Assembly (NCBI GenBank): GCA_964565895.1 | Contig: CAZMGT010000065.1 | Span: forward strand, 1-19,856 | DNA from: CAZMGT01 sp964565895 | Lineage (GTDB): Bacteria > Armatimonadota > Zipacnadia > UBA1398 > CAZMGT01 | DNA: 19,856 nt | Direction: 5' to 3' | Part shown: positions 7,143-14,425 of the stretch, piece by piece | How the letters are laid out: each line of letters starts with the position of its first letter | Numbering within the stretch: position 1 is the first letter of the stretch | Translations under genes and position numbers: made by a program | Notes under the pieces: model-generated | The model's database searches: none | What the model was told of the DNA's origin: nothing | The model's input: the letters and a program-made list of their open reading frames with translations, nothing else

Positions 7143-7496
7143 CTAGGTGAGGAATCTAATGGTTAGCGGATAGCGATAGTCGCGGCCGTCGGAGGCAGCA
7201 ACTGCCGCGACGATGGGAAAGACAATGTCCAGGATGCCCACCACAAACAAAATGGGCAGCCCAATGACAAACAGCGCCAGCAGCCCCGAGACGAGGATAT
7301 AGATGGTCATCGAGATTTGAAAGTTAAGCGACTCCTTGCCGTGGCCGTCAATGAACGGATGGTCGTTTCTCTTAATAAGCCACATTACCAACGGCCCAAT
7401 TATGTTGCCAAATGGCACACCGACGAGTTGAACGAGAGCGAGAAGATGGCAGAGCATCGCCCAGGTGCGCGCCGACTTTGGTGCGGCCTCGGTCAT
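7143..7496 (-). CDS. DUF4870-type small membrane protein
   Basis: A 117-residue protein with start ATG 7496-7494; GGAG lies 7 bases upstream. A start 21 codons earlier is possible but adds only a basic, non-conserved stretch. MTEAAPKSARTWAMLCHLLA opens a first membrane segment (about 10-38, containing GNIIGPLVMWLIKR), followed by the family hallmark HPFIDGHGKESLNFQIS near residues 46-62. Two more hydrophobic segments follow (about 63-85 and 86-103). The protein ends YRYPLTIRFL, also typical of DUF4870 (Tic20-like fold). The family's function is unknown; it is an inner-membrane protein. It is convergent with apt and divergent from trpS, so it stands alone. Confidence 0.82.
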   Translation of the reverse strand: MTEAAPKSARTWAMLCHLLALVQLVGVPFGNIIGPLVMWLIKRNDHPFIDGHGKESLNFQISMTIYILVSGLLALFVIGLPILFVVGILDIVFPIVAAVAASDGRDYRYPLTIRFLT

Positions 7497-7687
7497 TTTC
7501 GCGCTCCGCAACTTTCCTCGGGAAAAGCCCTTGCTCTCACACTTTTGTTCGCGGGGCACAGGCGAAGCTCCTGCGGCGCGCGCCAGGGCGGCGCTGCACC
7601 GCGCAGCAAGCTCGGCGCCGGCTTAGTATGGCGGCGGCACGGGGCGGGAAACCGGTCGGCATCCGCGCGGCGCATGCGGGCGCTGGC

Positions 7688-7716
7688 TTGACGGAGGGTC
7701 ATGCCGTCCATAGACT
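7688..7716 (+). promoter_or_regulatory. Sigma-70-type promoter of trpS
   Basis: TTGACG (7688-7693) and TAGACT (7711-7716) are separated by exactly 17 bases. Transcription would start near 7722-7724, about 20 bases before ATG 7743. This placement rules against the in-frame ATG at 7701, which lies inside the spacer of the promoter. Confidence 0.55.
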
Positions 7717-7742
7717 ATAGGGCCAGAGTGAGCGAGGGAGTG

Positions 7743-8780
7743 ATGCCAGTTGGGATGGTCTCGGGATTGAGCGAAAGCAAGAGCAAGCCGCGCTCGCTTT
7801 CGGGCATCCAGCCCTCGGGCGAGACGCACATAGGCAACTACTTCGGCGCCATTCGGCAATACGTTGAGCTGCAAGAAACCCACGACTGCTTTTACTTCCT
7901 CGCCGACTACCACGCGCTGACCAGCCTGCAAGACAGGGAGCTCCTCGCGGAGTATACGATCACCTTGGCCGCGGACCTTTTGGCGCTGGGGCTCGACCCC
8001 GAGCGCTCGACGATCTTCCTCCAGTCCGATGTGCCCCAGGTGACGGAGCTAACGTGGCTGTTGTCCTGCGTCACCCCAATGGGGCTGCTCGAGCGCTGCC
8101 ACGCATATAAGGACAAAATCGCCCAGGGGATCTCGCCCAGCCACGGATTGTTCGCCTATCCCGTGCTCATGGCCGCGGATATTTTGATCTACGACTCCGA
8201 CGTTGTCCCCGTGGGGCAGGACCAGAAGCAGCACCTTGAGGTTACCCGCGACATCGCCCAGCGCTTTAACAAGACGTTTGGCGAGGTGTTCGTGCTCCCC
8301 GAGCCCTACATTCTGCCGGACGTGGCCACCGTGCGCGGGCTGGACGGGCGGAAGATGTCCAAAAGCTACGGCAATACGATCGGCATCTTCGAGGACGAGC
8401 AAAGCGTGCGCAAAAAGATCATGCGCATCGTGACGGACTCCACGCCGATCGAGGCGCCGAAGGACCCCGAGCGGTGCAACGTGTTTAACCTCTATCGGCT
8501 GCTTGCCCCGCCGGAGGAAGTGGAGCAGATGCGCCGGCGGTATCTCGAGGGCGGCGTGGGCTACGGCGAGGTCAAAAAGGAGACCATTCGCCTGTTTTTC
8601 GAGAAGTTCGGCCCGGCGCGTGAAAAGCGCGCCGAGCTGCTTGCCGACCGCGACTATATCCGCGATGTGCTCGCAGAAGGCGGGCGCAAGGCGCGCGAGA
8701 AGGCGCAGGAGGTGCTCGACCGCGCCCGAGCAGCCTGCGGCTATGGGGTGCGCGGGCGCGCGCCAGCCCCGGCGCGGTAG
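7743..8780 (+). CDS. trpS: Tryptophan--tRNA ligase
   Basis: A 345-residue class-Ic aminoacyl-tRNA synthetase that charges tRNA-Trp. I chose ATG 7743 because a promoter at 7688-7716 would place the transcript start near 7723, GAGG (7734-7737) is 5 bases upstream, and the conserved LSGIQPSG begins near residue 19. ATG 7755 is the main alternative. HIGN (29-32, the HIGH signature) and GRKMSKSYGN (KMSKS at 204-208) are intact. Other TrpRS blocks are GNYFGAI, FLADYHALT, QSDVPQVTELTWLLSCVTPMG, YPVLMAADILIYD and VPVGQDQKQHLE. The C-terminal anticodon domain is present and the length is normal. There is no T-box-like leader, and the short leader leaves no room for one. A strong terminator follows at 8816. 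Confidence 0.95.
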   Translation: MPVGMVSGLSESKSKPRSLSGIQPSGETHIGNYFGAIRQYVELQETHDCFYFLADYHALTSLQDRELLAEYTITLAADLLALGLDPERSTIFLQSDVPQVTELTWLLSCVTPMGLLERCHAYKDKIAQGISPSHGLFAYPVLMAADILIYDSDVVPVGQDQKQHLEVTRDIAQRFNKTFGEVFVLPEPYILPDVATVRGLDGRKMSKSYGNTIGIFEDEQSVRKKIMRIVTDSTPIEAPKDPERCNVFNLYRLLAPPEEVEQMRRRYLEGGVGYGEVKKETIRLFFEKFGPAREKRAELLADRDYIRDVLAEGGRKAREKAQEVLDRARAACGYGVRGRAPAPAR

Positions 8781-8815
8781 GGCACTTGGTAGAAAATCGG
8801 GCCGCATTCGAAGCA

Positions 8816-8856
8816 GGCGGCTGGGGGCCTCCCCCCAGCCGCCCGTGTGGTTTTTT
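8816..8856 (+). terminator. Intrinsic terminator of trpS
   Basis: A 12-bp perfect stem pairs GGCGGCTGGGGG (8816-8827) with CCCCCAGCCGCC (8832-8843) around a 4-base loop. CGTGTGG and then TTTTTT (8851-8856) follow. It begins 36 bases after the trpS stop. The T-run stands a few bases off the stem, but the overall form is convincing. Confidence 0.85.
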
Positions 8857-8934
8857 GCTCGGGCCGGACGCGACGCATGGGCGCCGCGGGACGAACGCCG
8901 CGGCGGTTTTCCCGCGACGAAAGTGGAGTTTGCT

Positions 8935-10200
8935 TCAGCTCTCAGGAGGAGAAGCAGGCGGGGCCAGCAAGTGCCTTGTCGGCGTGCCGCGCAGGCTGCG
9001 GTGAATTGTGCGCAGGATGGCCTCGGCGAGGGGATAGGCGGGCGAGTCGGTGGTCATGCGGAAGTCCCGCCCGCGGAGGACCTCGGCGCAGCGGGCCACC
9101 GCGGCGCTCGGCGGGCCATCTTCGTCAATGACCTTGAGCGCGAGCGTGACGAAGTCGCGCACGATGGGGTTTGTGCAGTCGCGGTGGACGAGGGCGAGGA
9201 AGTCCTGCGGCGAGAACTTATTGCGGCCGGCGAGGATCTCCCTCAACCGCCAGCTCCGGCCGTTTTCGCCCACGCCGGCGATGGGGTAGGGATACCACGA
9301 GCCGATGGGCAGGTTGTTTGCCGTGGAGATGAAGTTGGCCTGGGGGTCGAGCACCTGGGGCATAAGCTCGGGCGGGATACAGCCCAGCCACTCGTCCTCG
9401 CCCGTCCAGCCCTCGTGAGGCAGCCGGGTGTTGTTGTTTTTGCGAATGGGAATGCGGCAGAGCGTCCAGTAGGCGATGTGGCCGTCGGCATCGGCATAGA
9501 TGAGGTGCGCCCCGGGGGCGATGTACTGGGCCACGGCGCGGCGGAACTCGCCGTAATTACGCGCGCATCATGGCGAGCACGGCCTCGAGCGAAGAGGTGA
9601 GCTCTTTGAGCGGGACATATTGCAGCGCATAAACCTCGCCCGGGCGCACGCCGCGGAGAAGATCGTTGACCACCGGCCCGTGGCGCGTGGAACGCACGGT
9701 GATCATCAGCGGCTCGCGGCCGCGAATGCGGATCGTCTCCCTGCGCTGCTCAAACGGAAGCCACTGCCCGTTCCACAGATATTGCTCGGGGTTGTTGGGG
9801 TTTGTGCGCTCTTGAAACAGGTCGCCGATGTCGCCGCCGAGCGCGGTGACACCCCAGGCGCAGCGCTCATTGAAGCCGATGAGCAGGCCGGGCGCGGCGG
9901 GGAAGCCAAGGCTCCCCCGAACGTTGTAGCGCCCGCCGCAGAGGTGGATTTCATGAAACAGAGGCGGGACGCTGACGGTAATCTGCGGGTCGCTTTCCAG
10001 GATGGGTTTGCCCGTGGTGGACTTTGCCCCGGCGACGCACCAGTTATGGCTGGCGTGGGGCGCGGTAAACGGCGGGGGAAGCCAGGCGACGCCCCGGCGG
10101 GCTATTTCCTTTAGCCGGCGATAGGCCTCGGGTAGCAGCGGCGGAAGTCGTCCTCGGAGACGATCGCCGCGGAGTCGTCAACGAGCGGGGCGGGCTGGGC
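8935..10200 (-). pseudogene. Penicillin acylase-family (peptidase S45, Ntn hydrolase) remnant, truncated and frameshifted
   Basis: Read on the minus strand, two frames together give a penicillin/amidase acylase beta subunit. The upstream frame has SHNWCVAGAKSTTGKPILESD, where Ser (codon 10051-10049) matches the N-terminal nucleophile released by autocleavage, then NERCAWGVTA, STRHGPVVND and LTSSLEAVLAMMRA, ending at a TAA. The next frame continues RNYGEFRRAVAQY, YADADGHIAYW, DEWLGCIPPELMP and STANNLPIG (the oxyanion Asn region). The shift lies in the CG tract 9560-9566; restoring one lost CG gives MMRARNYGEF without a break. A second shift near 10138-10146 would join SAAIVSEDDFRR to LLPEAYRRLKEIA. 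The alpha subunit is absent, since the Gfo/Idh gene begins right upstream, and the C-terminus stops roughly 200 residues early. Two ends missing plus shifts argue for decay, though an assembly error could explain the shifts. Confidence 0.75.
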
Positions 10201-10270
10201 ACAAGGCAGCGGCTAAAGCAAGGCAACGCGCGGCTGGCACAGGGCAGTGCTTTGGCGAGGAACGAACAGG

Positions 10271-11278
10271 CTAGGGCATGACCTCGTCTACGGCGACCGC
10301 GCGCGACTGCTCGGCGGACATGACACAGGCGAGGACCGCGGCCCAGCTGTTGAGCACGGCCTCGCCGGAGGTTTCCGGCTGCCGCCCCTCGCGGATGGCC
10401 GCGGCGAGCTCGGCGAGCACGGCGGGCTGGCCGGAGCCTAGGCGCTGCACCGTTTGCTCGTCGGGGGTGTGGTCTTGAACCTCGCCCTCGGCGGGGGCGA
10501 GGAGCACGCGCCCCTCGTCCCAAATAATCGCCCCGCGCTGGCACTGGATGCGCCAGCGGCCGTCCCAGGTCGTCTCGCTCCCCGGGCTAACCCAGCCCGC
10601 GGCATAGCTTACCGGCACGCCGCTTTGCATATGCAACTGGGCCATGACACAGGGGTCGTGGTCGAACCACGACCAGGCGGGGCGAAAGCTGTGGCAGCGC
10701 ACGGCGCGCACGTCGTCGGCGAGGAAATAGCGGAGGAGGTCGAAATGATGCACGGACATGTCGATGAGCAGGGGCTGGCGCATTTTTAGGCGGTAGCTTC
10801 CCGGAAACTGCGGGGCTTTGTGGAACTCGATGGTTACGTAGCCCACCTCGCCCAGGGCGCGCTCGCGCAGGAGGCGGCCGATAGCTCGGGCGTGGGCGCG
10901 GAAGCGGTAGTTTTGGCTAATCATGAGGATCTTGCCCGCGCGCTGGGCGGCGGCGATCATCGCTTGGGCGTCGTCCATGGTTTGGGCAATGGGCTTTTCG
11001 CACAGCACATGGCAGCCCGCCCCAAGCGCCTTTTCGCACACCTGGCGGTGGGCCTCCGGCGGGACGACGACGAGGACGACCTCGGGGTCGGTTTCCGCAA
11101 TGGCGCGGGAGAGGTCGCTGAAGCAGAGGTGGCGCTCGGCGAGGCCCTCGGCTACGGCGCGGTTAATTGCCTCCTCGCGGATGTCGACATAGCCGCAGGG
11201 CTCGAAGTCCGGGGAGTTTTTTACGTGAAAAAGCCAGGAATAGCCGAAGCCGCCGATGCCGACCTGAAGCAGGCGCAC
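10271..11278 (-). CDS. Gfo/Idh/MocA-family NAD(P)-dependent oxidoreductase
   Basis: A 335-residue protein from GTG 11278-11276, with GGGGAGGGG about 7 bases upstream; the frame extends further up but the Rossmann fold starts here. VGIGGFGYSW gives G7-x-G9-x-x-G12 for dinucleotide binding. CEKPIAQTMDDA has the catalytic-site Lys95 of the EKP motif, and IDMSVHHFDLLRYF (around 172-185) holds the Asp/His pair expected near the substrate. The C-terminal alpha/beta domain is complete. Members oxidise or reduce sugars, inositols or related polyols; the exact substrate cannot be read. It is divergent from a sugar isomerase/epimerase-like gene 133 bases away, a pairing common in inositol or sugar-acid catabolism. 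The acylase remnant begins about 70 bases after its stop. Confidence 0.88.
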   Translation of the reverse strand: MRLLQVGIGGFGYSWLFHVKNSPDFEPCGYVDIREEAINRAVAEGLAERHLCFSDLSRAIAETDPEVVLVVVPPEAHRQVCEKALGAGCHVLCEKPIAQTMDDAQAMIAAAQRAGKILMISQNYRFRAHARAIGRLLRERALGEVGYVTIEFHKAPQFPGSYRLKMRQPLLIDMSVHHFDLLRYFLADDVRAVRCHSFRPAWSWFDHDPCVMAQLHMQSGVPVSYAAGWVSPGSETTWDGRWRIQCQRGAIIWDEGRVLLAPAEGEVQDHTPDEQTVQRLGSGQPAVLAELAAAIREGRQPETSGEAVLNSWAAVLACVMSAEQSRAVAVDEVMP

Positions 11279-11411
11279 AACAACCCCTCCCCTGGGAGAA
11301 ATCGCTGATGAGAGTTCTTTAACAGCGGAGCCATCCCTGCCCCGCGGTGGAGAGGAGACGGGGGCAAGACGGCCGAAGCGTGGGGCAGACCGGACCGAGG
11401 GGAGTGGAGGC

Positions 11412-12188
11412 ATGAGGCTCGGGTTTCGCACGGCGGGGTTTCGCAACCAGCCGATTATGGACGCGTTGGGGACTATTGCCGAGATCGGTTATGACGGAGT
11501 CGAGCTATGCTTGGAGGCGCACGGGCTGCGCCCGGACGAGGTGGGGCCGGGGCGGCTGGCGGTAATTGCCCAGCACCTGCAAAACCTGGGGCTGGAGCTC
11601 GCCTCTGTGAGCTACCACGGCGACGGCGAGCCGCTGGAGCGGCGGATCCCTAATACATTTCGCGCGCTTGAGGTCGCCGCGCAGATCGGCGCGGACATTC
11701 TTATCGTAAATACGGAGCGGCCGGACTGGGCCAACCGCGAGGAGCAGTGGCGGGCGATTGTGGACAGGTTCAAAAAACTCTGCGCGGCGGCGGAGGGCTA
11801 TGGCATTGCCGTTGCCGTGGAGCCCGAGCCGGGGCTCGTCGTGCACGGGATGGAGGAGATGGCGCGGCTGCTGGACGAGGTGGCCTCGCCCGCGCTGAAG
11901 ATTAACCTCGACGTGGGCCACTGCCACATTACCGACGACGTGCAGCGGACCATCGGCCAGTTCGCGCAACACATTGTCCACACGCACATTGAGGACATCC
12001 GCGGGAAGGTGCACGAGCACCTTGTGCCCGGGGAGGGGGAGATCGACCTGCGCGGGGTAGTGCGCGCGCTGGCCGCGGCGGGGTATACGGGCTACCTCAC
12101 GGTGGATCTCTTCCGCATCGCGGACAACCCGGAGGAGTACGCGCGCAAGGCGTTTTCGGCAATGCAGGCGCTTTTGCCGGAGCAGTAG
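11412..12188 (+). CDS. Sugar phosphate isomerase/epimerase-like TIM-barrel protein (AP endonuclease 2 family)
   Basis: A 258-residue xylose-isomerase-like TIM barrel. ATG 11412 has GAGGGGAG (about 11398-11404) 7 bases upstream. Expected metal ligands are seen: Glu137 in AVEPEP, Asp167 and His170 in NLDVGHCH, and a His in HTHIEDI (190-192). The last family Glu is replaced by Asp232 in LTVDLF. EIGYDGVEL near the N-terminus is a typical family block. Members include IolE/IolI, hydroxypyruvate isomerase and tagatose/allulose epimerases; none is clearly matched. It is divergent from the Gfo/Idh gene and would plausibly act on the same substrate. Its stop is only 3 bases from the stop of smpB on the other strand, so no separate terminator fits between. 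Confidence 0.85.
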   Translation: MRLGFRTAGFRNQPIMDALGTIAEIGYDGVELCLEAHGLRPDEVGPGRLAVIAQHLQNLGLELASVSYHGDGEPLERRIPNTFRALEVAAQIGADILIVNTERPDWANREEQWRAIVDRFKKLCAAAEGYGIAVAVEPEPGLVVHGMEEMARLLDEVASPALKINLDVGHCHITDDVQRTIGQFAQHIVHTHIEDIRGKVHEHLVPGEGEIDLRGVVRALAAAGYTGYLTVDLFRIADNPEEYARKAFSAMQALLPEQ

Positions 12189-12191
12189 GGA

Positions 12192-12650
12192 CTAGCGGCG
12201 CCGGCTGAGCTCGCGGGCGAGCTCGCGCTGGGCGTCGCGCTCGGCGATTTGGCGCTTGCGCTCGAACTGCTTTTTCCCGTGGCAAATGCCCAGCTCGATT
12301 TTGGCCAGCCCGCGGCGGAAGTAGAGGCTGAGGGGGATGAGCGTGGCGCCCTTTTGCTCGGCGACGCGGGCGAGGCGGCGGATCTCGCTGCGCTTGAGGA
12401 GCAGCTTGCGCTTGCGCCTGGGGTCGTGGTTGAACTTGCTCGCGGGGTCGTAGGGGCTAATGTGCATGCCGTAGAGCCAGACCTCGCCGTCCTCCACGCG
12501 GGCGTAGGCTTCGGTAATGTTTGCTTTGCCGGCGCGGATGGACTTAACCTCGGTGCCCACGAGGACGATGCCCGCCTCGATGGTGTCCTCGATGTTGTAG
12601 AGGTAACGGGCGCGGCGGTTGCGCAGGACGATTTGCTTTTGCTCGGCCAC
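12192..12650 (-). CDS. smpB: SsrA-binding protein SmpB
   Basis: A 152-residue SmpB that binds tmRNA and brings it to stalled ribosomes for trans-translation. The start is GTG 12650-12648; the SD is G-rich but weak, and the gene follows rplY by 15 bases, so coupling is likely. Family blocks are NRRARYLYNIEDTIEAGIVL, GTEVKSIRAGKANI, and HISPYDPASKFNHDPRRKRKLLL, followed by LIPLSLYFRRGLAKIELGICHGKKQFERK in substance. The basic C-terminal tail (RQIAERDAQRELARELSRRR) is intact and is needed on the ribosome. Length is normal. No tmRNA gene is recognised nearby. Confidence 0.96.
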   Translation of the reverse strand: MAEQKQIVLRNRRARYLYNIEDTIEAGIVLVGTEVKSIRAGKANITEAYARVEDGEVWLYGMHISPYDPASKFNHDPRRKRKLLLKRSEIRRLARVAEQKGATLIPLSLYFRRGLAKIELGICHGKKQFERKRQIAERDAQRELARELSRRR

Positions 12651-12665
12651 TGGCCCGCCCCTAGG

Positions 12666-13358
12666 TTAGGATTGCTCCTCCTCGGCCTCGGCCGGAGGCT
12701 GCTCCTCGGGCTGGGCGGGGGCCTCGGCCGGAGCCTCGGGCGCGGCCTCGGCTTCGCCCTCCGCGGGAGCCTCGCCCTCAGCGGCCTGCTCCAGCGCCAT
12801 AAGCACGCGCTTGGGCAGCGTGACGATGGCCACCGGCGTGTCCTCCGGCTGGAGATACTCGTAGTCGCCCTTGGGCAGGTCGGCGATGGTCACCGGCCGG
12901 TCGAGGCGCAGCGGGGCGACGTCGACCTCGATCACCGGAGGGACGTTGGTAGGCAGACCGCGGATCTGCACCTCGTGCGTGGCCAGGGTAATGTTCGCCT
13001 CGGAGGGGAGGTCCTCTTCCGGCGTGCCCACGATCTGCAACGGCACGGAGACGGTGACCGGCTTGCTGAGATCGATGCGGATGAAGTCGATGGCCAACGG
13101 GCGGCGGGTAATGGGGTGGCGCTGCACGTCTTTGACGAGCGCGGGCTGGCGCTGACCGTCGAGATTGAGGTAGATGATCTGATGGCCGCCGCCCTTGCGC
13201 AAAAGATCCTCGAACTCGCTTTCCGGGACCTTAAGGGTAATCGTATCCTGGCCTAGGCCGTAGAGGACAGCGGGGATGAGGCCTTTGCTGCGCAGGCGGC
13301 GCGCCGGCGCGGAGCCGACCTCGCTACGCTTCTCCACGGAAAGCTCGAGCTCTGCCAT
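12666..13358 (-). CDS. rplY: 50S ribosomal protein L25/general stress protein Ctc
   Basis: A 230-residue Ctc-type L25 that binds 5S rRNA in the large subunit. ATG 13358-13356 has GGGGAGGG about 8-9 bases upstream. Residues about 5-93 form the L25 domain (GSAPARRLRSKGLIPAVLYG, VKDVQRHPITRRPLAIDF). Residues about 95-185 are the TL5/Ctc C-terminal beta domain (VPLQIVGTPEEDLPSEANI, VQIRGLPTNVPPVIEVDV). The last 40 or so residues are a low-complexity Ala/Glu/Pro tail rich in repeated EAP and EAE, common in long Ctc proteins. It lies downstream of tRNA-Gln on the same strand and just upstream of smpB. Its leader contains a hairpin and a 16-bp palindrome. Confidence 0.95.
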   Translation of the reverse strand: MAELELSVEKRSEVGSAPARRLRSKGLIPAVLYGLGQDTITLKVPESEFEDLLRKGGGHQIIYLNLDGQRQPALVKDVQRHPITRRPLAIDFIRIDLSKPVTVSVPLQIVGTPEEDLPSEANITLATHEVQIRGLPTNVPPVIEVDVAPLRLDRPVTIADLPKGDYEYLQPEDTPVAIVTLPKRVLMALEQAAEGEAPAEGEAEAAPEAPAEAPAQPEEQPPAEAEEEQS

Positions 13359-13437
13359 CGTAAGCCCTCCCCAGCTCCGCGGCGAACGACGCGCCCGCCG
13401 GCGGGCGGCGCACGCAGTTTGCCTAAAGACAACTAAT

Positions 13438-13473
13438 ATGCCCGACCGCCAACCTGCGCGACGGCTCGGGCAT
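13438..13473 (-). promoter_or_regulatory. Hairpin between tRNA-Gln and rplY (terminator or leader element)
   Basis: ATGCCCGA and TCGGGCAT (13438-13445 and 13466-13473) form a perfect 8-bp stem, with CCG/CGG pairing possible just inside. On the minus strand the stem is followed by ATTAGTTGTCTTTA, moderately T-rich. It starts 23 bases past the tRNA 3' end, so it could end the tRNA transcript or act in the rplY leader. No known leader class is matched. Confidence 0.4.
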
Positions 13474-13495
13474 AGCGCTGCGCACAGTTAGAAAT

Positions 13496-13570
13496 TGGCT
13501 GGGGCGGGAGGATTCGAACCTCCGAATCCCAGATCCAAAGTCTGGCGCCTTACCACTTGGCCACGCCCCA
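13496..13570 (-). tRNA. tRNA-Gln (anticodon UUG)
   Basis: On the minus strand the 7-bp acceptor arm TGGGGCG/CGCCCCA encloses a complete cloverleaf. The D-arm contains AAGTGGTAA, the anticodon stem is CCAGA/TCTGG around the loop CTTTGGA, and the T-arm is GGAGG-TTCGAAT-CCTCC. Loop position 33 is T, so the anticodon is TTG, reading CAA (Gln). The discriminator base is G and CCA is encoded (13498-13496). It lies 34 bases downstream of the nucleotidyltransferase gene and may be co-transcribed or separated by a weak terminator. Confidence 0.97.
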
Positions 13571-13578
13571 GCAACAAA

Positions 13579-13597
13579 CGGCGACAACAAAACGCCG
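13579..13597 (-). terminator. Weak terminator candidate between nucleotidyltransferase gene and tRNA-Gln
   Basis: On the minus strand CGGCG (13597-13593) and CGCCG (13583-13579) form a 5-bp stem with a 9-base loop, followed by TTTGTTG. It lies within 10 bases of the stop at 13605. The short stem makes it weak; it may only partly separate the ispE operon from the tRNA. Confidence 0.35.
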
Positions 13598-13604
13598 CGG
13601 CGGG

Positions 13605-14378
13605 CTAGCCCTCGAGCACCCGCCGGGCAAGCTCAAGGTCCGCCGCCTTGTCAACGTCCATCCCGACCTCGGGGTCGGGGCAGATAATCGCCCGCGCGCT
13701 GCAGTTAAACATTTTTCCCGCGCGCCGTTCGACCTCGGCGATCGAAGCCACGCGCAAGGCAAGTTTGAGCAAAAACACCGGCCCGATGCGCAGGGCGAGC
13801 TTAAGCGGGCTTTTTCTGGCCTCAAAAAAGCTAAGTATCGCGGCTCTGTTGTCCTTTAGGAACTTTCGCGAGGCCAGGACGAGATTTCCACCGGTAAACT
13901 CGCCGTCGCGAACCTTAACCCAGGTACGCTGCGCCTCGGGATACTTCTCCAAGCATACCTCGCGGGCGATGACAGGGTAGCAAAACTGCGCCCCAGTGTC
14001 AAGCGAGGCGCGCACGAAGCGGTCTACCGCCTCGGCGGTAAGCAGCGGGAGATCGCAGGTGGAGAGGAGCACGTAGTCCTGGCCCTCGGCGCCCGCCGCG
14101 GGGGTGCTCAGGCCGTCGATCCCGCGCATTACGTTGTCGAGGATCGTCTCCCCGGCAGGGGTAAACCGCGCGGGGGTGTCGGCGAGCGCCTGGGCGACGC
14201 GCTCGAACCCGACGACGAGGATCTCGCCCACCGTTTGCGCCGCAGCGAGGGCGTCCACGACATAGCGGACCATGGGCTTGCCGGCGATCTCCACAAGCGC
14301 CGTTTCCTGGACCCAGCACGCCTCGTAGAGGTCGCCCTTGGTCACTCCTCCGGCAAGGACGACCGCGGGAACAGCCAC
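13605..14378 (-). CDS. MobA-like NTP transferase domain protein
   Basis: A 257-residue glycosyltransferase-A-fold nucleotidyltransferase. Two GTG codons (14384, 14378) are candidates; GGGAGG at 14392-14387 is 8 bases from GTG 14378 and only 2 from the other, so 14378 was chosen. AVVLAGG (5-11) begins the nucleotide-binding loop, EIAGKPMVRYVVDAL supplies the Lys34 block, and LLSTCDLPLLT is the Asp-containing metal site. The C-terminal third contains GGNLVLASRKFL and ends with MDVDKAADLELARRVL, typical of MobA/GlmU/IspD-like enzymes. The canonical GxGxRM loop is not present; VTKGDLYEACWVQ takes its place, as in a small uncharacterised subgroup. It follows ispE by 47 bases on the same strand, in the area where Firmicutes have glmU. 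The substrate is unknown. Confidence 0.82.
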   Translation of the reverse strand: MAVPAVVLAGGVTKGDLYEACWVQETALVEIAGKPMVRYVVDALAAAQTVGEILVVGFERVAQALADTPARFTPAGETILDNVMRGIDGLSTPAAGAEGQDYVLLSTCDLPLLTAEAVDRFVRASLDTGAQFCYPVIAREVCLEKYPEAQRTWVKVRDGEFTGGNLVLASRKFLKDNRAAILSFFEARKSPLKLALRIGPVFLLKLALRVASIAEVERRAGKMFNCSARAIICPDPEVGMDVDKAADLELARRVLEG

Positions 14379-14425
14379 AGCCACCGCCTCCCTTCGCCGG
14401 CGAAGTGCGCGCAGTTTGGATATTG

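Noticed and set aside
3420..7513. Recurring AACTTTC in spacers (near 3421, 7073 and 7509)
   Set aside because: The shared core is only 7 bases and the flanks do not align, so no repeat family can be claimed.
7497..7742. Possible T-box leader before trpS
   Set aside because: No antiterminator TGGNACCGCG-type sequence is seen, and the predicted transcript start at about 7723 leaves a leader of only about 20 bases.
12189..12650. tmRNA gene next to smpB
   Set aside because: The downstream side is a convergent protein gene 3 bases away and the upstream side is rplY; no tRNA-like ends were found.
12249..13256. A 335-codon open frame on the plus strand across smpB and rplY
   Set aside because: It is antisense to two certain genes and its composition reflects the high GC bias at their third codon positions; no family is recognisable. 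The same applies to long antisense frames at 1532-2143, 2453-3256, 4748-5425, 14405-15160 and 15301-16125.
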